A stretch of 64,000 nucleotides of DNA from Oreohelix idahoensis (taxonomy: Eukaryota > Mollusca > Gastropoda > Stylommatophora > Oreohelicidae), in assembly GCA_024509875.1 (NCBI GenBank), contig JAMPIV010022921.1:1-64000 (forward strand), written 5' to 3'. Position numbers and translations under genes: made by a program. This document shows positions 35,445 through 46,796 of this stretch, piece by piece. Each line of letters opens with the position of its first letter. Position 1 is the stretch's first letter. Below the pieces are notes generated by a model. It was not told where the DNA came from. It was given only the letters and a program-made list of their open reading frames with translations, and did no database searches.

Positions 35445-37061
35445 CAGCGGTTCCCAACCTGTGGTACGCGTACCCCTGGGGGTACGCGACAGGACGTTCA
35501 GGGGTACGCGAAAAAAATTTAGTAATGGCGGAAAAAAGATACATATGTCAACAGTGTAAAAGACAAGTCAAAAGTTGTGAAATTAATTCAACGCTATACT
35601 ATACAACATGAACTGTGTGAGACAAACAATCTCCGCCGTTTTTCTTGCGCGCCACTGGCGTGCTGTCTGCTTGGACTGGCGTGTGAAAATCTATGGCGTT
35701 TCGTATGACCGCAATTCAATATTTTTACAAAATAGTCTTCATTATGATGACTATGGGATTATAGTTGTGCCGTTGAATATTTCATCAAAAATATGACTTG
35801 TTTGATCTTCCACACTATCTATGAACGTCTAATGTCCCGGAAGTAATAGTGTCGATTCTTGACCCAAATTTTACAAACGTGAGACAGTGAGACAGTGTTT
35901 CTATATACAGTAGTTTTTGTCATTGTTTTAACATTAACTTAAAGTGATTAATTGTTCACTTCGTGTATTATCAGATATGGATTAGTGGTTAAAAACTGGC
36001 ACAGTAAAAAAGCTAAAACATAATGTGGAATGTGATCAATCGCCAAGTACTTCTCAGGACACGCCTAAGACCCGGATATTTTCCTACAAATAAACAAACT
36101 AAATTTGGCACTTCAGAATAGCTAGGTAACGATCTTCAATGTTTCAGACAAAATTGAATCTATGATTAAAAAATTAGAATTTTTGGAGGTCGTGTATTGA
36201 AAAAGGCCAGCCTGAGGTATTTGAAACTCTGCACAATTTCCTATCTGAGAACGAGCTGCACCTCTCCCAGGAAATGAGCGAGAAAATAATTGAACGCTTG
36301 AAAGGGCTAAAATCATCTTTCGAGAAGTACTTTCCGAAACCTGGAAAAGAGAACTACTGGATTGTAAATCCCTTTGATGAAGAATATTTCCAAGCAGCCA
36401 CATTATCAATCAACGAAAAAGAGAAGTTGATTGAACTTTCGACTGATACTACTTTAATAGCTGAATTTAAAGGAAAATTCCTTATTAACTTTTGGGGAGA
36501 CATCAGCAGAGAATATGAACAGCTGATCGAAAAGGCGCTTACGTTTCTGTTGCCATTTACAAATACTGAGCTGGCGGAGAGGGCTTTCTCTTCTTATACC
36601 TTTATAAAAAATAAATACCGTAGTAAACTGAATGCAGGTCTAGAATTGAGACTGTATCTTACATCACTTGAACCTGATTTTAAAAAAAAACTATGTACCT
36701 CAAAACAAGCTCAAGGATCGCACTGAACATTTGTCATGGTCACGTGACATGTGTGTTATAAAAAGTGATTTCAACTTTTAACAATAACAACGTTATTATT
36801 ATTATTATTAATAAATTAAATGTGTTAATTTTTATTGTAACTTCTGATTTTTTTAATGTAAAAATATATGCACTGTTTGTTCACCTTTTTATTACATTGT
36901 TTTTTAATCCCGTGGTTGGCCCCTTTATTTCTGGTTATAATCTATAAATTTTGAATAACAGCAACTATATTAATTTCAAATATTTTGCTAATATTAGGGG
37001 TACAATTTATAGAAATGGGCTGCCAAGGGGTACGCAAGTGAAAAAAGGTTGGGAACCACTG
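35445..37061 (+). mobile_element. hAT DNA transposon, internally decayed
   Basis: Inverted ends read CAGCGGTTCCCAACCT on the left and, reversed, CCAGTGGTTCCCAACCT on the right. Perfect 8-bp target duplications GTGTAGAT lie at 35437-35444 and 37062-37069. Inner copies of GGGGTACGCG-type sequence sit next to both ends. These features define a hAT element of the Buster/SPIN-like kind. Only the C-terminal part of the transposase survives. The element splits an older LINE remnant. Confidence 0.92.
36200..36726 (+). pseudogene. hAT transposase C-terminal part
   Basis: The open frame from 36274 contains YWIVNPFDEEYF, then INFWGDISREYEQLIEKALT and LLPFTNTELAERAFS, ending near LELRLYL. This matches the catalytic end and dimerisation region of hAT transposases related to ZBED5, FAM200 and SCAND3 proteins. 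The N-terminal DNA-binding and core parts are gone, and a TGA-containing stretch just upstream (about 36200) is in a shifted frame, so this is a remnant. Confidence 0.85.
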
Positions 37062-37069
37062 GTGTAGAT

Positions 37070-37165
37070 GATGGCTAGATTGCACTTGGAGAAGCGTTTC
37101 TACTAGATGTGAGCTTATGCAAGTATCTTGGCGGCAACGTGCAAAGGATTAGAGCAGGCATGGGC
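37070..37165 (+). pseudogene. Old LINE remnant, YLG block after the hAT insertion
   Basis: Beyond the hAT target duplication the plus strand reads IALGEAFLLDVSLCKYLGGNV, resembling the L-E-DV-YLG segment after the RT palm of LINEs in this window. It probably continues the remnant at 34895-35444, split by the hAT element. Confidence 0.55.
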
Positions 37166-38382
37166 AGTACGTTCGGTAGTCAACACAAATGGCGAATAAG
37201 CAACACAGTATATCGAATAGTTTTATTACTGAACAAAAAACTTAATTAAACAAAAATATGGAAAAACATTTAAGGCTGAAGAGGCTTGTAATGATTTTTC
37301 CGGCATATCTTAAAAAGGTTACAGGTTTTCTCCATATTCGTATGATTCAGGTGTACGGAATGTAAAAGCATGTCACACGCTGAGAAATATTTATTGTGCA
37401 TATAACGCTGAACTGGTTGGGGAATTTGATTCAGAAATGTGAGTGGTTCTTTTCTGATTTATTTTTCAACTTGGCATTTGAATTCTTCACGATTTAAAAA
37501 AAAATTATTCTGTCTCGTCTTGGCGAGGTACGCCTTGTTCAACCTAGACACAGGGTCCGTCGGTTATGTTAGAGCGCTTGTCCAAATATATAAAAGACCA
37601 TTTGGTCTGATTATGTTATCTTCAAGATCCATTTCACTTCAGCATTGAAAATTTAACTCAATCAACTTAATACCTTGCTATGCTCGGAATAGGGTGGATA
37701 TGAAACTGACATGGGCGTGTTGCAAAGCCTGCAGGTGCACTTTAATCTCAGATCACAGTTTGTTCAGTCACGGAGATGTGGGAATGTCTTCTGAAGATGA
37801 AACAAAAAAAAAAAAAAAACTTCCTACTTTGAAACGGCCGTTAGCAAATTATTTTCCATGTTTGATTCGACGTGGTTCTGTGAATCCACGTTTCTGTCAA
37901 TCACTTTGATCAAGTCGAAATACAGATCTCGAATAATGGACATGGATTAGGAGGCAGAGCTAGATTGTGGGCTGAGTTAAAATATTCAGCCTAATTTGGT
38001 TCGATATAAAAATTGCAAGGTTGCATTTTGATTCTTTATCTTGAGCTTCCTTGATTTACGTTGGCTGTGTTAGCGAGAGTGATGCTTGAATAAAATCATT
38101 TCAAGGAATTACTGAAATTTCTTCTTTAATATCCTCACTTGTATTTGTTGGGTATACGTCAAACACTTATCAGCACAAGGAGCAATAACTGCCATTTGAT
38201 ATTTAACTAATACGTTAGTATTTATTTTGTTATTTCCAGAAATAAAATAAAATAAAACCTAAATGGCCAGTAGACGGACGTAGAAGAGAGGGCAAAAATA
38301 ATTGCCCGCTATCAGGTCCTGTGTTGAGGAGGTAGGATCCCACGCTGATATGTAATGCTAATGTGACCTATCATTTTATCCT
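37166..38382. other. Unassigned sequence containing a dispersed repeat
   Basis: Within this stretch 37503-37588 recurs in reverse orientation at 44130-44212 (shared core GACACAGGGTCCGTCGGTTA against CGATGGACCCTGTGTCTAG). No protein was identified with confidence. An A run lies at 37804-37819. Confidence 0.45.
37503..37588 (-). repeat. Dispersed repeat, inverted partner of 44130-44212
   Basis: The reverse complement aligns with 44130-44212, sharing TTGAACA, ATAACCG, TGGACCCTGTGTCTAG and CTCGCCAA. The repeat probably extends further, but its ends and class are unknown. Confidence 0.6.
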
Positions 38383-38464
38383 ATATATAAAATCCCAGCT
38401 TTTTCTGTCAGTGCGTAACGCTAAGGGATGCAACTTTGGTTGAAAGTTAGACATTAATTGTATT
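38383..38464 (-). repeat. Dispersed repeat end with TA-rich tail, copy 2
   Basis: Reverse complement of the 31998-32066 repeat, almost identical over about 65 bp, with the TA-rich tail on the left (plus-strand TATATATAAAATCCCAGC). Confidence 0.65.
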
Positions 38465-38971
38465 GTTTCCCTTATATGTACTCTTCCCGAAAATAGTAAC
38501 ACTTACCAAAGAAGAATGCGCAAATGACGGTGTGCACAAAAATATTTATTAAATGTGTGATCCTGTATACACACATTGGGATTTTCGCTGCTGCTACGTA
38601 GTTCGTGTACTGTGGTGATGCACAGTGGTTTTTTAAATACTTTTGAATAGGTAAAATTGCCGTTAGGTATTGGTGCTTTTGAATTGAATTCCCGTCTTAT
38701 GACGGGCTTTTACACTAGTTTAATATAATAGCACTGCCATCACCGGTGTCAATACCTTGTCGAGGTATGGCGGCTTGCGTACCCTGATTACCCCCAGAGC
38801 TATGCCAGCGGGAGTTTTACTCCTGGAAGGTTCTACCAAGCTGGACAGGTTTGCGCGGGCAGGGGTCAGACTAAAGCAGACACCCTGGTCCTCCAGGTTG
38901 GGGGTTTGAGCATAGGGCTCTCTATGTAAAAAAAAATTGAAGTTACGGAAACAACAACGAATAAACAAACT

Positions 38972-39720
38972 TTGCTGCGGGACGGACATCCGGAGTCTGA
39001 GGCTCGTATGACTGTCAGTGGTGAAAGCCGAAAGGAAGCCACTGACATGAGAATGGACGTCCCGACCGCAAAACGTACTACAAGAATAGGATTTTGGAAT
39101 GTCAGGACAATGAATGAGACGGGTAAACTAAAACAGGTCACGGCAGAAATGAGAAACTATAGGTTACACATTCTAGGGATAAGCGAGAGCAGATGGACAG
39201 GGGCAGGAAAAGTTAAAACAGCAACAGGAGAAACAGTACTTTACTCTGGAAGAGAGGATGGACAGCACAATGAAGGTGTAGCAATTATTCTACAGAAAGG
39301 AATGGAAAGGTCTTTACTGGAATGGAAACCCATCAACAACAGACTGATAGATTAAGATTGAGAGTTAGATTCACCAATACTACAATGATACAATGCTACG
39401 CACCAAAGAATGACAGCGATGAAGAGGCCAAGGATGAATTCTATCAACAACTGCAGAAAGAAATGGAAGACACACCTAGATATGATCTTATTATAGTAAT
39501 GGGAGACCTCAATGCGAAAGTTGGTACACACAATACATATAATGAAAGAGTAATGGGGAAATGCGGCAGCGGAACAGCAAACGAAAATGGGGATAAATTA
39601 ATAAGTTTCTGTAGTATTAACAACCTGGTCATTGGATGAACACTTTTCCCACATAAAGAAATTCACAAATTAACATGGGAATCACCAAATGGTCGGGACA
39701 GAAACCAGATAGACCACATC
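38972..39720 (+). pseudogene. LINE c endonuclease
   Basis: The frame shows FWNVRTM (about 39095), ILGISESRWTG (about 39172), VAIILQKGM (about 39280), VMGDLNAKVG (about 39497) and ANENGDKLISF (about 39578). Further on, the TWES and NQIDH blocks (about 39675-39718) lead into GADVGSDHH at about 39775. These are EEP endonuclease motifs, with WN, E and GDxNA in the expected order. A frame shift near 39340 and a TGA at 39637-39639 break it. The start codon at 38972 is the first ATG in frame and is only presumed. Confidence 0.9.
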
Positions 39721-41456
39721 ATGATTAACGGTAGATGGAGACATGCATTACAAGATGTGAAGGTAAGAAGAGGTGCAGATGTGGGAAGTGATCACCATTT
39801 AGTAGTAGCAAAACTGAAAGTGAAACTAAGAAGGGCTGGACCAACTGTAACTACACAGAAAAGGTTTGACATCAGCAAATTGAAGGACCCCCTTACCAGA
39901 AAAGCTTTTGCGGCTGACATAAAGAAACGATATCAATTTGCCAAAAGTCAGGAAAAGACATTGACTGATGAAATAGACCAGAAATTCAACACCATTTCAA
40001 CAATGTATAAGGAAAGCAGCAAATCATGCTTGGCATTCCAGGAAAGGAAGAAGCAAGACTGGATAACACCAGAAACATTAAACACCATAACACTGAGAAG
40101 GGAAATGAAAAGAAAGAAAACAGAAGCGAAGTCCCCCAGGTTAAAGCAACTATATAGCGAACAGTACAGTCAGCTGGACAAGGAAGTTAAACGCCAAACC
40201 CGAGCCAACAAAAGGAATTTCCTAGACGATCTTGCAAGACAGGCAGAAGAGGCAGCAATGAGAAATGAACAAAGCACAGTATACAAAATAACTAAATTCA
40301 TCAGCGGAAAACGAACTGCAAACAATATTACATTAGTAAGAGATAAGCAAGGAAATCTCATCACGACAGCAGAGGGACAGGAAACAAGATGGGCAGGGCA
40401 TTTCAGAGAAACTCTGAACAAGGAACCACCAAAGACACAATTGAATGTTCCTGAGGCTGAAAACGATCTAGATGTAAATACAGACATTCCACGAAAGGAA
40501 GAAATCATCACAGCAATCAAGGGGTTAAAGAACGGAAAAGCTCCTGGCCATGATAACTTAAATTCAGAGCTATTTAAGACAGACCCTGAGCTAGCAGCAG
40601 AACTATTAGAACCACTATTTGCACAAGTCTGGAAAACGGGGACAACACCATCAGAGTGGAACAAAGGAATAATTGTCAAATTGCCCAATAAGGGAGATCT
40701 TGCAGACTGCAATAATTGAAGAGAAATCACTCTTCTCTCAGTTCCCAGCAAAATACTAGGCACGATAATTATACAGAGAATTTCAAAGGCAGTAGACCAC
40801 AAACTGAGGAAAGAACAAGCAGGATTTAGAAAGAACAGGAGAGGTGTAGATCATATATTCACTCTCAGGAACATTATAGAGCAGTGCTCAGAATGGCAAA
40901 GACAGCTGTACATTAATTTCGTTGATTTTGAAAAGGCTTTTGACAGCATACATAGGGACAGTTTATGGAAAATACTGAGGGCTTATGGAATTCCAAGCTG
41001 CATAGTGTTAATCATAAAAAGCCTCTATGCCAACTTTACGTGTAGTGTTGGGCAGAGCAACCTAACCTTTGAGGTGAAGACAGGAGTACGACAGGGATGC
41101 CCGTTATCAACCACTCTATTTTTAACAGTCATAGACTGGGTGATGCGCCAGACAACAGAGGGCAGTCCAAGAGGAATAAGATGGACTACATTTTCTACAT
41201 TGGAAGATCTGGAATATGCAGATGACATTGCACTACTAGCACATTCACATCAACACATCGAGGAAAAAACGGACATACTTAATAAGTTTAGCCAGCAGGT
41301 GGGCTTGAACATCAATTTAAAGAAGTCAGAGGTCATGACGCTCAATGTGAGCAACCCTGAGCCCATATCAGTAAGGAATCAGCAACTGGTACAGACAGAC
41401 ACCTTCACATACCTAGGATGCATAGTAACACCAGACGGTGGGGCAGGCAAAGACAT
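39721..41456 (+). pseudogene. LINE c reverse transcriptase
   Basis: In one frame from 39721, interrupted by a TGA at 40717-40719, it reads GADVGSDHHLVVAKLK (end of the endonuclease), a lysine-rich linker, then RT. RT landmarks are GKAPGHDNLNSELFK (about 40540), KLPNKGDLADCNN (about 40678), EQAGFRKNRRGVDH (about 40815), NFVDFEKAFDS (about 40915), GVRQGCPLS (about 41087) and EYADDIALL (about 41212), whose DD pair would be catalytic. It ends at the LTR insertion just after the YLGCIVTPDGG block (about 41410). The TGA replaces a tryptophan codon of the family. Confidence 0.92.
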
Positions 41457-43341
41457 TGTGGTGGATTTTGATGTTATGACTTGTTGTTATGTATTATATT
41501 TGTATTTAATGAGATTAGCTATGAAGGTCCCTGAATTTACCCAATAGTATTGTGAACTTTTCAGGGTACCTTTCGCTACCACCCCTTTTATCTCATTCAA
41601 AATGTATTTATATTATTATATTAAATGACTTCGTGTTGTGTCTAGGGTTATGAAGGTAGGGTGTAATGTGTAATAACTAACAAACATACAAACAAATAGT
41701 TTATTATTCACAACAACACACAGTACTACCACAATAACATACAGACGACACTTTAAAAGGCTATCTTATTTAAGACTGTGGTTGAAATTTGTGTAAATAT
41801 AATTTTTACAATTTATTATCCTGATTCTAATTTATTTTGAATCAGGACTGACAATTTAAAAGTGAAATCAAAATAATCATTTACATCAGTCAAATAGCAC
41901 AATAGATCTTCTGTCCATACATAAAATATTATTCTAATATACGTCTGTAGTGTTCTCCTACTTTAAGGTAATACTGGTAGTACCACTAGGTTGTTGTTTG
42001 AAATCATACCCTTTTAGTAATGTTTGTTTCTATTTGTCACTTGTGGAACTATTAAATATTTGTCCCAGTTTTATTCACTGTCACTTTATCTTCCTTTTTA
42101 AAGTTGAGCTTTCAGGTGCCGAACAAGACTTATCTTGGCCGTAGAATGCAGGTAGAACTTTTCCTCTGCTGTTTGATAGGCAGTGGCCACTAGCATGGGC
42201 TCGCAGTATATAGACAGAGTCCTGAATCAATCAGTTTTTAAGCGTTTGGTACCACATTAACGTCAGTACCCAGGACCTCACAATTTTTTCAATGAAATAC
42301 ACAGTGACGATGACTGACACAGTTTCGATCTGTTTTATTGTCCAGGCTGCCTAGAAATTGTATTTGAAAGCACAGCCTGATCTCATCTATCGCTGGTAGA
42401 AATTTTTCAGGAAATGGCGTCCCCCCTAACGCTTGTTCTGACAATATCGACTCAGTTGGCCAATCACTCTTAATATTACAGTGTAAACAGTCTTTCAAAA
42501 AAATATCATTCAAACCTTTCTACGTTACTAGGCTATTTATGTTTATTCAAAGGTCAGCCAATAATATTTCGTCTCCCTTCAAATTCCACCCAATCGGATT
42601 CACTGTACTATCTGAGCCTATCTGTCACCTACTTTTTTTTTCCCCAAAAAATATGCGATCCAATCTAAGCAGATATGACTTGACCTGACAGTATCTCTGA
42701 TCTCTATGTATTGTTTTATCAATAGTTGATTAGTTAAGGGACTATTTATATAACTAACACCATATTCTTGGTCAGCAAGTCTTCAGGTACACGAATATAC
42801 GATTTTTAAGGAGCTATGTGGTTTGGTTCAAAATTCTATCTTTTTTTCTATGTTAGTTGTTTATTTTTAAACTACCCCTCGTTCACTCTTTTTCCATGTA
42901 CTTTTAAGCTAAATACGAGAGCTTAGGTCATTCATAATAAGAGCTAAACATGTTTCCATGACCGTAGTGTATACATTTCTAACTTTTTCATCGTATTGGG
43001 GAAACCCCTAAGGCAAGGCTTGCCACTGTGCTACAGTTGGCTTTTAGTTTGAAATCAATGCGAAACGAATTAGCATTTTCATCTATCCTTGCCCCTCCTC
43101 GTTCCACAATGCATTTGAGGCAAATATTTCTTAGAACTAGGAAAAGTGGGTGTTTATGTCAAGGACGAATTTGAAAAATTGGGTACCGTTTTGTTCGGCT
43201 ATTCGTTAGCAAATAATGATCTGAAGGCGTAGGCGACACCAACCGTTCTAGCAGAAAATTCTTTTGTACTTTCTTATTTTTGCCTTTATGCCCTATACTG
43301 TTATATTCTAATTTAGATATTGTATTTAGAAATTCACTACA
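41457..43341. mobile_element. Solo LTR-like insertion in LINE c, 1885 bp
   Basis: The segment begins TGTGGTGG and ends TTCACTACA and is flanked by perfect 5-bp direct repeats GACAT (41452-41456 and 43342-43346). TG...CA ends with a 5-bp duplication and no coding capacity fit a solo LTR. Minus-strand signals (TATATAAATAG near 42745, AATAAA near 41700) suggest it is oriented on the minus strand. It does not resemble the copy A or copy B LTRs, so it marks a third LTR family. Confidence 0.85.
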
Positions 43342-43890
43342 GACATCAACATCAGAATGAATAAGGCAAGAACAGCCTTTTTTAGCCTAAACAACATTTG
43401 GAAGTCCTCTCAATACAGCACACGCACAAAATTAAGATTATATCAGAGCTGTGTGCTTTCTGTGCTTCTCTATGGTGCGGAATGCTGGAGAGTTACAGAG
43501 AAGGAAATGTCGAAATTGTCCTTTTTTCACACAGCATGCCTAAGAAAAATTCACAGAATCTTTTGGCCGAATACCATCACCAACCAAGATCTGCTTACTC
43601 GGAGCAAGCAAGAGGACATGCACACCATCATAGCTGGCAGACGCTGGAGCTGGGTTGGCCATGTCCTCAGAAGAGACCCCGATGCCATCACAAGAACAGC
43701 TATGCTTTGGACCCCTGAAGGAAAACGAAAGAGAGGCCGACCAAAAACAACCTGGCGGAGGACTGTGGAGGCTGAGATGCAAAGAATGAACCAGAGTTGG
43801 GGCACTGTACGAAGGATGGCCACCGACCGAGCAAAGTGGAATCAATTTGTTGTTGCCCTACAAGACGCCACTAGGCGTGATGGCCACTGA
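43342..43890 (+). pseudogene. LINE c C-terminal tail
   Basis: This frame continues the RT protein after the LTR: MNKARTAFFSLNNIW, VLLYGAECW (about 43470), FHTACLRKIHRIFWPNT (about 43530), RRWSWVGHVLRRD and GKRKRGRPKTTWRR, ending RRDGH before TGA at 43888. The tail, like that of other RTE-type LINEs, follows the RT thumb and may bind RNA or DNA. The frame is intact from the insertion site to the stop. Confidence 0.93.
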
Positions 43891-43930
43891 CTGCTTTGAC
43901 GGTCGGCGGCTAAGGATCAAAGAAGAAAAA

Positions 43931-44304
43931 AAAATATATAATAGCAGTTAATTCTCATTATTCGTATGTTTTGTTTCGTATAAATTATTTAAATAGGAGG
44001 GAAGAAATAATTTAAAAATATGGAGTGATTTTTTAATTATTCTGTAATATACAGCTTTTTAAGTCTGTGAAAGTTTACTGGCTCGCAAAATACACAATAA
44101 ACCAGACCGAAATGTCTTTTTTGTAAAATTGAACATGCTCCCTAATATAACCGATGGACCCTGTGTCTAGATCAAACGGGACGCGCCTCGCCAAAACGAA
44201 GCAAAATTGTATTTATATTTAACAAAAATAGTTTACATGCAGAGGTGACATGCAAAAGCGCAGCTGTCAGTTATTGCCTCCTCCGGTGATACATTTCCTA
44301 AGCG
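43931..44304. other. Unassigned sequence with one dispersed repeat
   Basis: It contains the dispersed repeat at 44130-44212 (inverted partner at 37503-37588). Nothing else was recognised. Confidence 0.45.
44130..44212 (+). repeat. Dispersed repeat, inverted partner of 37503-37588
   Basis: Shares ATAACCGATGGACCCTGTGT and CGCCTCGCCAA-type stretches with the reverse complement of 37503-37588. Class unknown. Confidence 0.6.
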
Positions 44305-44677
44305 CAGTGTTTCTTAACCTTTTAGAAGCACCGCACCCCTTAACAGCATCGAAAGAAAAATTGCACCCCTTTAAAGCATCGCACCCCTGTAAATTATCTT
44401 AAGAAGCCTCGCACCTCATTATCTTCTAACGCGCAAAATATGCCACAGAAGCGAAAAAAAAAGAGATAAAATTATGTTTTTAGAAATGTTATTTACAGAT
44501 TGTGACTAAGTTTTGGTATTGAGTTCGCTTTGTTAGTACTCTATTTTGTACAAATACATTTCAGTTCTGTGTATTATATTGTGTTTATGATGATTCGCCT
44601 TCTAAAATATTTCGCACCTCCTGGAGGTAGGTCTCGCACTCCCAGGGGGTGCATGCGCCCCTGGTTAAGAATCACTG
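44305..44677. mobile_element. hAT-type MITE, 373 bp
   Basis: The left end is CAGTGTTTCTTAACC and the reversed right end is CCAGTGATTCTTAACC. Flanks are CCTAAGCG (44297-44304) and GCTAAGCG (44678-44685), an 8-bp duplication with one mismatch. Several GCACCCCTTAA-type subrepeats lie near the left end. No coding capacity. A half copy is at 9990-10110. Confidence 0.82.
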
Positions 44678-44685
44678 GCTAAGCG

Positions 44686-45295
44686 TGATACCACATCCTT
44701 CTCCTATCCCCTACTTTCATTACACATCTTCCTCCGAACAAAAACTGCTTTTCTACATTGAACTAGTGAGGTCGCCTCATTAAGTCAGCTTACCATGTTC
44801 AGAACATGAACGCGGGACCCAACCGCACTCATTCAACCCCCCTCCCCCCATCAATTTATCTAACTTGAAACGTAAACAGCGGGCTACTTTGATATTATGT
44901 TTTACGCCTGTCATATCAACCATCTGTCATATGCTTTTATAATGCTGTCATTTTTCACAAACATGAAATGTATAAAAATTAGCAAACATGTTTTTTTTTC
45001 CCCTGGAGAAGTTCAAGGTTGTAGAAAGTGCTTATTACGAGGGGGAAAACAGACCTTGACAACACTTTGAACCCAGAAGAGTTATTGTTTGTAATTGTAC
45101 CAATTTCCTGCATGTTTAAACAGGATGTTTTATGCGTTTTAATAAATGTAGAAACGCTCATTAGTAATTAAAATATTCTCAGTAGCAGTACAAGTAATCG
45201 TCCACTAGTACGCGAAGCTTATTTTGCATTACTTGAAATTAATATTTAAAAATGCTTGTGAAAATACATTAATTCACTATCAAAGATAAGAAAGA
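44686..45295. other. Unassigned sequence
   Basis: No gene or repeat was recognised in this 0.6 kb AT-rich stretch. Confidence 0.4.
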
Positions 45296-45655
45296 GAACG
45301 ACGGAACGAACGAACTTTATTTTGAAAGGGTTGAGAATTGAGCACGCAGGCCCGTCTGACCTCCTGCCCTTTTTCTTTCATTTTGTAATCTGATATTCGC
45401 GCACGCGGTTAAACCGTAAACAATTCATGTACACATTTGTATGTATGATCAAAACTGAACATATATCAACTCATTCTCGCTGTCATCAGCACATAGTACA
45501 AACACAAACTTCGCAGAACAAATATCTTCAAGCATGAACAAATATTTTAAAAAGAAGTATAACTGCCCCTACAGAAAGGAAAGGTAAAATGTTATACAGG
45601 TCTGCGTGTCCATTTCTCAACTCTTTGAAAATAAAGATCGTTTGTTCGTTCGTTT
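45296..45655. mobile_element. MITE-like element with about 50-bp inverted ends
   Basis: The left arm reads CGAACGAACTTTATTTTGAAAG, then GGTTGAGAATTGAGCACGCA in effect. The right arm is its imperfect reverse complement (GCGTGTCCATTTCTCAACTC onward to TTCGTTCG). The 0.25 kb centre has no coding capacity. A target duplication was not resolved, so the superfamily is unknown. One arm also occurs at 57636-57690. Confidence 0.7.
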
Positions 45656-46150
45656 GTTCCCTCAGACGCACAAGGCGGCTAATTTGAAGTTGTGCAAGAG
45701 GCTGACAACCTCATCTTTTTTTTCTTCTTAACCAGCGGCACTTGGGCTTTCAGCCCTTCGGCCCAATGACATGTCATTGCGAGGCTGGGGAGCCTGTGGG
45801 CTTTTCTTCCAACCCGGTCAGGAGCTTCGCTCCTTCCCATCCACAGAGGGTTTATCCCAGGAGCCGTTCAGGTTATTCAGTCAAAATCCCGGTCGATGAC
45901 ACTGCTTCAAATGTCTACGGCCGGGCTTGAACCTTGAACACCTGATCGCCAGCACAATGTGGTAACCATTACACCAGCGCGGCTCCCGACAACCTCATCA
46001 CATGAAGTAAATTGGTAGAGAAATCACCGTTGCAAGAGCATGTCAGTGCTTGCTAGAGGCTTACTGCAAGGGGGACCAGCTGACATGGTGGTTCTATGCT
46101 CCGTAGGAAGCGAATTGAAAAATGATGATGATGGAGAGGAATGTTGAAAG
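45656..46150 (-). repeat. Old dispersed repeat, copy 2 (host of a SINE)
   Basis: Outside the SINE (45716-45987) it aligns with 15717-15900. Both loci carry an S1-family SINE on the same strand, within about 60 bp of the same repeat position, but with different target duplications, so the insertions are independent. Confidence 0.5.
45716..45987 (-). mobile_element. tRNA-derived SINE (family S1), 272 bp, best copy
   Basis: Perfect 12-bp target duplications GACAACCTCATC flank it (45704-45715 and 45988-45999). On the minus strand the head begins GGGAGCCGCGC. It has A box TGGTGTAATGG (45966-45976) and B box GGTTCAAGCCC (45923-45933), about 32 bp apart as in tRNA genes. A tRNA-unrelated body follows, and the 3' end is an A-rich tail (T-rich at 45716-45730). 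The body includes GGCCGAAGGGCTGAAAGCCC, a potential hairpin. Confidence 0.92.
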
Positions 46151-46796
46151 TGCAGTGAACAAATCTTAGAAACAATACATCAGTTTTTAAAGCAACTTAT
46201 AAAGGAATGCAGTTTTACTGTACTGGAGAAGCGTCCCATAATAATTAGAGCTATTCTGTGACGAGTATGAGCAACTTCATAATAAAAGAAATGATTGATT
46301 GTTCGAATATGGGGGAACAACAGAGGGATGGGAGAGGTTGTGCGGTTAGAAAGAAAAGCACGAGGTGAAGGAAGAAAACATCCTATGGGATGCACGAGAC
46401 GCTGTGAGAAATCGAGAAACATGATCGACCACGCCGGGTGAAGAGGCACATGACTTGTGAGCCAGTTTTAGCACGCAGAATTTTAACCTGACGCTGGATG
46501 TAGTGACAGATAGTGACAGATGCAAGAATCGGAAACTTTGCACTATAAACAATGTCAAGGGTTTCTGAGGGTTATCCGATGCATTGCAAATTGTAATGTT
46601 AAACAGTGTGTCACGGGTTGCCTCCCTTTTGCTCTGCAGTGATGGTCCAGCAATGGCCAAAACCTAGAGTATCTAATGTTGGCATTCAAAGGTATCTACC
46701 TTCGCACAAGATTACTCTTGGCAGAGATACAGATAGAAGGATGATAATGCTTCTACCTCGAGGGAGCATCACAGGATATCCAGAAATCAAGAACAG
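46151..46796. other. Unassigned sequence 5' of copy B
   Basis: No homology was recognised. Minus-strand frames at 46180-46449 and 46346-46660 have no known motif. TGTGTCAC at 46607 resembles the start of the copy A LTR and could be the start of a divergent U3. The sequence 46607-46796, however, has no match in the 3' LTR of copy B. Confidence 0.35.

Larger units (their letters stand above)
38735..43930 (+). mobile_element. LINE c, RTE-type, full length but split by a solo LTR
   Basis: This plus-strand LINE has a 5' leader (about 38735-38971), an endonuclease and RT frame (38972-41456) and, after the 1.9 kb solo LTR, the C-terminal tail (43342-43890). The 3' end carries AAAGAAGAAAAAAAA. The frame picks up exactly after the duplicated GACAT at 43342-43346. 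It is disabled by one frame break and two TGA codons. A 13284-13535 fragment and the tail of the SINE at 16564-16774 belong to the same family. Confidence 0.92.

Noticed and set aside
43540..43845. Minus-strand frames opposite the LINE c tail
   Set aside because: Shadows of the coding plus strand.
46346..46660. Minus-strand 104-codon frame upstream of copy B
   Set aside because: No recognisable motif and no sign of conservation; likely chance.
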